Positions 58,201 through 64,000 of a stretch of 64,000 nucleotides of DNA are shown piece after piece. The position numbers and the translations under genes were made by a program. Positions within the stretch are counted from its first letter, which is position 1. Each line of letters begins with the position of its first letter. The stretch comes from an uncultured Oscillospiraceae bacterium (GTDB taxonomy: Bacteria; Bacillota; Clostridia; Oscillospirales; Oscillospiraceae), in contig CAAGBT010000023.1 in NCBI GenBank assembly GCA_900768135.1, forward strand, positions 1 through 64,000. Reading direction: 5' to 3'. The notes under the pieces were generated by a model that was given only the letters and a program-made list of their open reading frames with translations, made no database searches and was not told the DNA's origin.

Positions 58201-58223
58201 TTCAAATCCTCTCTTCCGCGCCA
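58201..58223 (+). repeat. attachment-site direct repeat, copy 2
   Basis: Exact second copy of the tRNA-Ser(GCT) 3' end; flanking bases differ on both sides, so the identity is confined to the att core. Confidence 0.85.
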
Positions 58224-58275
58224 CAGCGAAAAAACCTTGGAATCTTAACGGTTCCAAGGTTTTTCTTCGCTTTGA
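58224..58275 (+). terminator. Terminator after the second att copy
   Basis: CAGCGAA...AACCTTGGAA pairs with TTCCAAGGTT...TTCGCTTTG around TCTTAACGG. It may have been the original terminator of the tRNA operon before the element integrated. Confidence 0.7.
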
Positions 58276-58452
58276 CAAAAAATGCTTTTGCAGCTTTTGG
58301 CCCGCTTTCTCAGGCCGCCCGCCCGGGCGGCTGGTTTTTTATCTTCTTCCGCCCCAGGCTGAGCGGAGATCGTGCGAAAACTTTTACATTTTTCGGCTGG
58401 AAATGCGGCGCGGAGAATGCTATACTGCAAAAAAAGAAGGGAGTGCGCGGCA

Positions 58453-59265
58453 ATGAAACAGATCGAAAAGCTCGATTTTAACAGGAAAAAGGGATTCATC
58501 TGCGATATGGACGGCGTGATCTATCACGGCAACCGCATTTTGCCGGGGGTGGCGGAGTTTATCCAATGGCTGCATGAGGAGAACAAGGAGTATCTGTTCC
58601 TCACCAACAACAGCGGCTATACGCCGCGCGAGCTGAACCAGAAGCTTGCCCGCATGGGACTCGACGTGCCGGAGGAACACTTTTACACAAGCGCGCTGGC
58701 AACGGCGGCGTTCCTGCGCGAGCAGGCGCCGGGCTGCTCGGTGTTTGCCATCGGTGAGGCCGGGCTTTTGAACGCGCTCTACGATGCAGGGATCACGATG
58801 AACGATGTGAATCCCGATTATGTGGTCGTGGGCGAGGGCAGGTCTTACTCGCTTGATACGCTGACGAAAGCAACGAACCTTGTGATGCAGGGCGCAAAAC
58901 TCGTCGGGGCAAATTCCGATGTTTCCGGCCCAATTGAAAACGGCATTGCGCCGGCCTGCCGTGCGCTCATCGCTCCCATTGAAATGGCGACGGGGAAGCA
59001 GGCGTATTTCTGCGGCAAGCCGAATCCGCTGATGATGCGCACGGGCCTGAAGATGCTGAACTGCCATTCCGCCGAGGCGGTGATGGTGGGCGACCGTATG
59101 GACACCGACGTCATCTCCGGTATGGAAAGCGGGATGTCCACGGTGCTGGTGCTTTCCGGCGTTTCCACGCGCGAAACGCTCAGAACGTATGCCTACCGGC
59201 CCAGTATCGTGCTTGACGGGGTGGGCGATATCGCAGCGCTCGCCCGCGCGGAAAAACGCGCGTGA
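58453..59265 (+). CDS. HAD-superfamily IIA phosphatase (NagD-like)
   Basis: A 270-residue enzyme with ATG 58453 behind AAGGGAG; the longer frame to 58372 crosses the promoter. HAD motif I is CDMDGVIYHGN (Asp18 nucleophile, Asp20), motif II is FLTNNSG near 57, and motif IV is VMVGDRMDTDV near 213. The cap between motifs II and III makes it class IIA, as in NagD/AraL and p-nitrophenyl phosphatases, which dephosphorylate nucleotides or sugar phosphates. The exact substrate is unknown. It is single-gene, with a TATACT -10 at 58421-58426 and a terminator at 59283-59314. Confidence 0.92.
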   Translation: MKQIEKLDFNRKKGFICDMDGVIYHGNRILPGVAEFIQWLHEENKEYLFLTNNSGYTPRELNQKLARMGLDVPEEHFYTSALATAAFLREQAPGCSVFAIGEAGLLNALYDAGITMNDVNPDYVVVGEGRSYSLDTLTKATNLVMQGAKLVGANSDVSGPIENGIAPACRALIAPIEMATGKQAYFCGKPNPLMMRTGLKMLNCHSAEAVMVGDRMDTDVISGMESGMSTVLVLSGVSTRETLRTYAYRPSIVLDGVGDIAALARAEKRA

Positions 59266-59282
59266 GCCGCTGAACAGCAAAA

Positions 59283-59314
59283 AAATACCGCCGTCCTGCC
59301 GGACGGCGGTATTT
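59283..59314. terminator. Bidirectional terminator
   Basis: AAATACCGCCGTCC / GGACGGCGGTATTT with a TGCC loop, between the convergent HAD and PII-like genes. Confidence 0.88.
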
Positions 59315-59331
59315 TGGATGATTCTCTGCAT

Positions 59332-60000
59332 TCAGGCGTCTTCGCGCGCGCGAAGACCGGCGACCGAGGAGATCGGCAGCGAGAAGCAGATCGCACCCGC
59401 CCGGCTGCCGGGGCCGGCCTGCTCGTTGATCGAGCGCATGATGGCGGCCTTTTCGTCCCGGTGGGCGATGATGTAGATCATATCCTTTTCATCGGCAAGG
59501 CTGACGCTGAAGAATTTTTCCCCGCGTGTGCCGCCGGTTCCCTTGGCGTGCAGCACCGTGCCGCCGCCCGCGCCGGCGGCGCGCGCCGCGTCCATCACGA
59601 GGTCGGAATAGCCTTCGTTGAGAATAACGACGATCAGTTCATATTCAAAATCCATGCTTGGAATACCTCCTGCTTTCTGACTGTCGGTGAGATAGGCGAG
59701 CGTCCTGCCGCCGGCAACGCTTTTGAGCGGTACCGTCAGCATCACGCCGTTGCCCGGAATGTCGATGAACAGCTTGCGCTTGGCGGAGCGCAGGAGCGAT
59801 TCCGCCTCCTGCGCGCTTGCAACGGCGCCGACAACGTACTTTTCCGTTGCGTCCAGCCCGTAGACGGCCAGATGCTCGCTTTTGGCGGTGCCGCGCCCCG
59901 GCGTGCCGAGGATCATATGGAGACCGGCGGCGCGGTAGAGCGCGTTCATCGCCTCGCCGCGGTCATGATCGGTAATGGCGACCACATAATAAAGCTCCAT
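59332..60000 (-). CDS. Tandem P-II-like signalling protein
   Basis: A 222-residue protein that looks like two fused GlnB/P-II-like units: the first starts MELYYVVAITDHDRGEAMNA, the second near residue 118 with YELIVVILNEGYSDLVMDAA followed by AGAGGGTVLHAKGTG and FSVSLADEKDMIYIIAH, where the G-G-T-V-L-H-A-K-G stretch is the ligand/T-loop base of P-II. P-II proteins sense ATP/ADP and other ligands and regulate transporters. It begins one base after the stop of the DUF1538 permease, an association seen in other Clostridia, so it probably controls that transporter. Confidence 0.82.
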   Translation of the reverse strand: MELYYVVAITDHDRGEAMNALYRAAGLHMILGTPGRGTAKSEHLAVYGLDATEKYVVGAVASAQEAESLLRSAKRKLFIDIPGNGVMLTVPLKSVAGGRTLAYLTDSQKAGGIPSMDFEYELIVVILNEGYSDLVMDAARAAGAGGGTVLHAKGTGGTRGEKFFSVSLADEKDMIYIIAHRDEKAAIMRSINEQAGPGSRAGAICFSLPISSVAGLRAREDA

Positions 60001-60001
60001 G

Positions 60002-61528
60002 TCAACATGCCTCCCACAGTTCGATGATCTCGTTGTCGCCGAAATCGGGCAGCGCGCTTTCCCCTGCGGTGCGGCGGGATTTGACGACATAGATCGCCCC
60101 CATCACCTGCACGGTGATCAGCGGCATCATGGCCACCAGCGCGACAAGCCCGAAGGCATCGGTCATCACGCTGCCGCCGAGCGCCTCACACGCACCCATG
60201 GCAAAGGGAAGCATGAAGGTCGCCGTCAGCGGTCCGGAGGCGACGCCGCCGGAGTCGAACGCGATGGCGGTAAAGGTGCGCGGCACGAAAAAGCTCAGCG
60301 CCAGTGCGATCACATAGCCGGGAACAAGAAAATACAGGATGGAAATGCCGGAGATCACGCGCAGCATCGCAAGCCCGCCGGCGGCGGACACCGCGATGGA
60401 AAGGCTCATCCCCATGGCTCTGGCCGAGATCGCACCCGCGCTCAGCTCCTCGACCTGCTTGTTGAGGATATGTACAGCAGGCTCGGCGTTGATGATGAAC
60501 CAGCCCATGAGCATGGCGAGCGGAGCAAGCAGCCACAGCTTCCAGCCCTCCGTCAGCGCTGCGCCGAGCGCATAGCCGAGCGGCGAGAAGCCGACGTTTA
60601 CGCCCGTGAGGAACAGCACAAGTCCCACATAGGTGTAAAGGATGCCGACGATGATGCGCAGGAACGGGAGCTTTCTCAGCCGGAGCGAGACGACCTGAAA
60701 GATAAGGAAAAAGACAAAGATCGGCAGCAGCGCGACCGTGACCTCCCAGAGGTAGTCCGGCAGGGCGCGGAGATACCCTCTGCCAAGCTCTACGGTGGTG
60801 GCGATGCCGGCGGCGGAGGCGCCTTCCGATGCGCTGGGCTGCGACTGGTAGATCGCGCCGAGCAGCAGCACGGAGAGGATGGGGCCGATGGAACACAGGC
60901 CGACAAGGCCAAAGCTGTCCGCCTTGGCATTCTCATCGCTTCGGATGGAGGCAACGCCAACGCCCAGCGCCATGATGAACGGAACGGTCATCGGACCCGT
61001 CGTCACGCCGCCGGAGTCGAACGCGACGGAGAGGATGCTCTCATCCGACAAAAACGCCGCAGCAAAGACGAAGGCGTAAAATACAATGAGCATGGTACGC
61101 AGTGAGATCGAAAAGAGAATGCGCACCATGCACAGCATCAGGAAGAAGCCAACGCCGACAGAAACCGTAAGGATGAGAGCGGCCGAGTCGATATCCGGCA
61201 CATTGGCGGCAAGAACCTGTAGGTCAGGCTCTGCGACCGTGATGGCAACGCCCAGCGCAAAGCTGACAAACAGAATGAGCGGCAGCTTGCGCGATTTGGT
61301 CAGCTTGGAACCCATATAGTTGCCGATGCGGGTCATGGACATCTCCGCACCCAGCGTGAACAGCCCCATGCCCAAAATCAGCATGGCGGTGGCCAGCACA
61401 AACGAAAGCATCAGTCCCGTGTCCACCGGCACGAGGATAAAGCAGATCGCCATCACGATCAGACTGATGGGCAGCACGGAAGCGGCGGCCTCCTTCAGCT
61501 TTTCCAGCAATATTTGCTTCTGATACAA
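60002..61528 (-). CDS. DUF1538 membrane protein (tandem)
   Basis: A 508-residue permease-like protein with two DUF1538 repeats of about five to six transmembrane helices each. Each repeat carries the same motif: SVAFDSGGVTTGPMTVPF near residue 170 and AIAFDSGGVASGPLTATF near 425. The start is TTG 61528: AAGGAG (61541-61536) lies 7 bases upstream and no ATG or GTG in this frame fits. The transported substrate is unknown. It is translationally coupled with the P-II-like gene, one base apart. Confidence 0.85.
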   Translation of the reverse strand: MYQKQILLEKLKEAAASVLPISLIVMAICFILVPVDTGLMLSFVLATAMLILGMGLFTLGAEMSMTRIGNYMGSKLTKSRKLPLILFVSFALGVAITVAEPDLQVLAANVPDIDSAALILTVSVGVGFFLMLCMVRILFSISLRTMLIVFYAFVFAAAFLSDESILSVAFDSGGVTTGPMTVPFIMALGVGVASIRSDENAKADSFGLVGLCSIGPILSVLLLGAIYQSQPSASEGASAAGIATTVELGRGYLRALPDYLWEVTVALLPIFVFFLIFQVVSLRLRKLPFLRIIVGILYTYVGLVLFLTGVNVGFSPLGYALGAALTEGWKLWLLAPLAMLMGWFIINAEPAVHILNKQVEELSAGAISARAMGMSLSIAVSAAGGLAMLRVISGISILYFLVPGYVIALALSFFVPRTFTAIAFDSGGVASGPLTATFMLPFAMGACEALGGSVMTDAFGLVALVAMMPLITVQVMGAIYVVKSRRTAGESALPDFGDNEIIELWEAC

Positions 61529-61636
61529 AAGCTCACTCCTTTTCAGATATTTTTTTCCAGTTTATCAAAAAAACGCTGTGCTGAACAGGGGCAAACGATA
61601 AATAATGTGTTAAATTTCGCCCGGCGCAGCAAAAAA

Positions 61637-61669
61637 GCAGGAGCCGGAGAGATCGCCTCCGGCTCCTGC
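61637..61669 (-). terminator. Terminator of the TetR gene
   Basis: GCAGGAGCCGGAG / CTCCGGCTCCTGC with a 7-base loop, then TTTTTT on the minus strand, 16 bases after the TetR stop. Confidence 0.88.
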
Positions 61670-61684
61670 GGGTTGGGGCTGCCT

Positions 61685-62245
61685 TTATCTGCGCTGCGCG
61701 CCGCGCTCAAGAGAGGCGCGGATGTTGCCGTCGAGCATATCGCCGAGATCGGCGAGGAAAGCGTCCGGCTCGCCCTTCATGCCGTTGCGCAGCCAGTCGG
61801 CCGTCAGCCCGGTGAGGGCGGCGGTATAAAAGCGCGCGAGGGCGAGGACCTTGCTCTCGCTGATGTCGAGTCCCTCGGCCTCTTTCTGTACATAGGAGAG
61901 TATGCCGGCAAGAATGGTTTTGTGGTAGTAGCGCTCAAGGATGCTGCGGTGGGCGGAATCGTAAAGGTGCAGGATGGCGCGCCTGTTCTGCGAGGCGAAG
62001 GAAATGGCCGCGAGGAACGCCTTCTGCCAGGAATCGTATTCCCTGGCACCGCCGGAGATCTTTTCGATCTCAGATTCAAACACGTCCTCCGCCAGCGCGT
62101 AAATATCGGTATAGTAGTAATAGAACGTATTCCGTGTGACCTCGCTCCGCTCAGCAATGTCGCGTACGGAGATCTTGTCGAACGGGCGCTCGGCCAGCAG
62201 CTCCATAAAGCTGCGGCGGATCGCGTTTTTGGTGCGAAGCGCCAT
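61685..62245 (-). CDS. TetR-family transcriptional regulator
   Basis: A 186-residue repressor. The DNA-binding domain is residues 5-50: KNAIRRSFMELLAERPFDKISVRDIAERSEVTRNTFYYYYTD, the TetR helix-turn-helix. The ligand domain has the TetR_C_7-like pattern of Firmicutes regulators (LARFYTAALTGLTADWLRNGMK). It is divergent from an LPG-synthase-like gene, with a near-perfect inverted repeat over its own -10, so it probably represses itself and perhaps that neighbour. Confidence 0.92.
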   Translation of the reverse strand: MALRTKNAIRRSFMELLAERPFDKISVRDIAERSEVTRNTFYYYYTDIYALAEDVFESEIEKISGGAREYDSWQKAFLAAISFASQNRRAILHLYDSAHRSILERYYHKTILAGILSYVQKEAEGLDISESKVLALARFYTAALTGLTADWLRNGMKGEPDAFLADLGDMLDGNIRASLERGAQRR

Positions 62246-62277
62246 GGTATCGTCCCCTCTTTCCAGCAGATTGTTTA

Positions 62278-62308
62278 CCAGTATACCGTATTCTGGCAGA
62301 AGTTGCAA
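62278..62308 (-). promoter_or_regulatory. tetR promoter with overlapping operator
   Basis: On the minus strand TTGCAA (62308-62303), 17 bases, TATACT (62285-62280). CCAGTATAC-C-GTATTCTGG (62278-62296) is a 9-1-9 inverted repeat with one mismatch covering the -10, the usual position for an autoregulatory TetR operator. Confidence 0.65.
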
Positions 62309-62430
62309 GGAAAAACGGGGAAAAGCCTGAACGGAATCTTAACACTTTGTGCGCTGATCGCAGTTTGTCAGTTTTCATCCGGCAGAGGATGGATTAAAAT
62401 GAACTGTCCAGCGGAAGGGGAGATGCAGGT

Positions 62431-63453
62431 ATGGGTGCGAAACGGAAACAAACCTATTGGATCAGCGCGGCAACGCTGGCGCTGATCTTTGGCGCGTTCA
62501 TCCTTGTGTTCCGCGATGCTCTGCCGGAGATCGCGGAGCATCTGCGCGCCGTGCCGCTGCGGGGCGTTCTGGCGCTGCTGGCGATGGGCTTTGTCTACGA
62601 GACGATGGAAGCGGCGGTGGGACTGGTGCTGCTGCGGCGCAGAAAGCCGGATATTACGCTGCGCAATGCGCTGGATCTGACCTTCCTCGGCGTGTTCGGC
62701 AATATTGCAACGATGGGCGCGGCAACGCTGCCGATGCAGGGCTTTTATCTGTTCCGGCGCGGACTGGATGCGGGCGCCAGCGTGGGCATTATGGCGAGCG
62801 AGTATGTGCTGCATAAAGCGTCGGTGCTGCTGTATGCAACGCTGACGCTCCTGCTTGGCGGCGGGTGGCTGCGCGGAAGCGCGGACGGGCTGGCGCGCTA
62901 TATCAGCATCGGCTACGGCGTGGGCGCGCTGATCGTGGCCGCGCTCACGCTGCTTTATACCTGCGACTGGGTGCTGGCGCTGGCGCTGCGCCTTCTGAAC
63001 GCGCTGCCCGGCACCCCAAAGTGGAGCGGGCGGCGCACGCGCTGGGGGGAGAGCCTGACGCGCCTGAACGCTGAGGCGAAGAAGGTGCTGCTCGTGCCGG
63101 CGAACTGCGCGCAGGGACTGGCGGTGAGCATGGCAAAGCTGTTTGTGCTGTATTCCATCCCCTATGTGAGCCTGCGGCTCATAGGTTGCACGGCGCTCAC
63201 GTTTGCACAGGCGCAGCTGCTTGCGTCAGTCATGCTGCTGATTACGAGCGCGCTGCCGAACGTGGCGGGCGTAGGACCGGTGGAATTTGCGTTTCTGCTG
63301 CTTTTTTCACAGACCGCAGACGCAGGCGCAGCGTCTGCGGCGCTGGTGCTGTATCGCGTGGCGACGTATTTTTTCCCGTTCCTGCTGAGCGTCATTGTGT
63401 TTCTCCGCGAGGAGAAGAAATCGCTCAAAGGCTTTGATGCGCAAAGCGCTTGA
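62431..63453 (+). CDS. LPG-synthase-type flippase-like membrane protein (UPF0104/YbhN family)
   Basis: A 340-residue membrane protein with about eight transmembrane helices of the lysylphosphatidylglycerol synthetase TM-region family: LPMQGFYLFRRGLDAGASVG in the middle and SALPNVAGVGPVEFAFLLLF near residue 270, which is the P-x-x-G-x-G/E signature. The soluble MprF catalytic domain is absent, so it is a stand-alone membrane part, possibly moving lipids. ATG 62431 follows GGGGAGA. It is divergent from the TetR gene. Substrate unknown. Confidence 0.82.
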   Translation: MGAKRKQTYWISAATLALIFGAFILVFRDALPEIAEHLRAVPLRGVLALLAMGFVYETMEAAVGLVLLRRRKPDITLRNALDLTFLGVFGNIATMGAATLPMQGFYLFRRGLDAGASVGIMASEYVLHKASVLLYATLTLLLGGGWLRGSADGLARYISIGYGVGALIVAALTLLYTCDWVLALALRLLNALPGTPKWSGRRTRWGESLTRLNAEAKKVLLVPANCAQGLAVSMAKLFVLYSIPYVSLRLIGCTALTFAQAQLLASVMLLITSALPNVAGVGPVEFAFLLLFSQTADAGAASAALVLYRVATYFFPFLLSVIVFLREEKKSLKGFDAQSA

Positions 63454-63480
63454 GAATTCCGACGGCCAAAGGCCGCCGGG

Positions 63481-64000
63481 TCAATCCCTGTGCGGCGCAG
63501 GGATGGAAGCCGCGCTGTCGCGCTGCATTACGCCCCGCGCCCTGGCGGCGCGCCTGAGCTTATAAAGCTCCTCGGCGGCAAGCCGCGTCTTGGCCACCAC
63601 ATCGCCGCCCTCGAGCGGGAAGCAGTAATACAGCGCATCGCGGCCGCCGATGCAGAGCATATCGCCGATTTCATACCAGTAATAATCGGCGTACAGGCTG
63701 TAGGAGGATTCCGGCTTCTGATAATAATCGAGCTTGCCGCCGCAGCCGGTCAGACGGAAACCGTTTGCGTCGTGGTGCAGCCGCCCCTCGCCCACGCGGC
63801 AGATCTGGCGCGTGTTGACCATCATGCAGATGCGCACAGGAATATCAAGGCGGTAGCTGCCGATTTCCAGTTCCTCGCGCACGCATTGGCGCTCCCAGGC
63901 GTACCAGTCCGGCACATGGGTAAAGGCGGCTTCGCCGTTCGTGCATTCAAGGCGTCCCAGCTCCGTCAGGCGGTATTCCCTTCCGCAGTGATGGCAGACA
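63481..64000 (-). CDS. C-terminal part of a larger protein, possibly a PlsC-like acyltransferase (partial)
   Basis: Runs off the window on its 5' side; 172 residues are visible. It begins with a zinc-ribbon-like CHHCGREYRLTELGRL, then VPDWYAWERQCVREELEIGSY, EGRLHHDANGFRLTGCGG and a Tyr-rich segment before LAAEELYKLRRAARARG. This arrangement resembles the C-terminal extension of some clostridial 1-acyl-glycerol-phosphate acyltransferase-like proteins, but the catalytic part is outside the window, so the assignment is tentative. Confidence 0.5.
   Translation of the reverse strand, partial: VCHHCGREYRLTELGRLECTNGEAAFTHVPDWYAWERQCVREELEIGSYRLDIPVRICMMVNTRQICRVGEGRLHHDANGFRLTGCGGKLDYYQKPESSYSLYADYYWYEIGDMLCIGGRDALYYCFPLEGGDVVAKTRLAAEELYKLRRAARARGVMQRDSAASIPAPHRD

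Overview
The window is high-GC chromosomal DNA of a low-oxygen Gram-positive bacterium, most likely a gut Oscillospirales/Clostridia member. This is inferred from several signs: lipoproteins with Firmicutes lipoboxes, a T-box riboswitch, Mini-III and RqcH, NrdG, DUF3793 next to flavodoxin, the HSL-hydrolase/acyltransferase/DUF6320 trio, AGGAGG ribosome binding sites and TTGACA-17-TATAAT promoters. No rRNA, CRISPR array, prophage or replication origin was seen.

Region 1 (1-1414) is the end of a TlpA-like thioredoxin followed by an MsrA-MsrB fusion lipoprotein, an extracytoplasmic methionine-sulfoxide repair pair. Region 2 (about 1960-12340) is visibly AT-richer and is an accessory island. It holds a small orphan gene, the tail of a large serine recombinase, an AbiEi/AbiEii-type toxin-antitoxin pair whose toxin carries an in-frame amber stop, a 1947-residue Avs-like STAND NTPase with a Cap4-like nuclease N-terminus, a stray tRNA 3' end, a decayed IS66 element, a DUF1703 nuclease fragment and a candidate structured RNA.

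Region 3 (12342-19951) is mostly housekeeping: a coiled-coil protein, a MarR/TauE pair, DUF3793 plus flavodoxin behind two DtxR-like inverted repeats, rqcH-mrnC, and a DUF3298-like lipoprotein. Region 4 (20122-39101) is the most unusual part: nine same-strand genes behind one good promoter. They encode an extracellular vWA protein, a 1185-residue tubulin-like GTPase, two large membrane proteins (one ending in a zinc ribbon and an HEMTH metallopeptidase), a small lipoprotein, a surface DNA/RNA endonuclease, a membrane TrkA_N-like/RyR protein, a TIR-LRR protein and an anion permease. Together they look like an envelope-spanning sensing or conflict system built around a bacterial tubulin.

Region 5 (39222-49432) has tRNA-Ala, then on the minus strand nrdG, a cytidylate-kinase-like gene, a GLUG surface protein + MMPL exporter + XRE regulator operon, and a ThrE-type exporter with a short leader ORF. 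Region 6 (49431-52663) is a tryptophan ABC importer operon under a T-box whose specifier reads UGG. Region 7 (52763-64000) contains the hydrolase/acyltransferase/DUF6320 group, an XRE-TPR regulator, a Lar-like zinc ribbon, a 24-residue membrane peptide, two tRNA-Ser genes with an integration scar, a HAD phosphatase, a PII-like/DUF1538 pair (TTG start), a divergent TetR / LPG-synthase-like pair, and the end of a gene that runs off the window.
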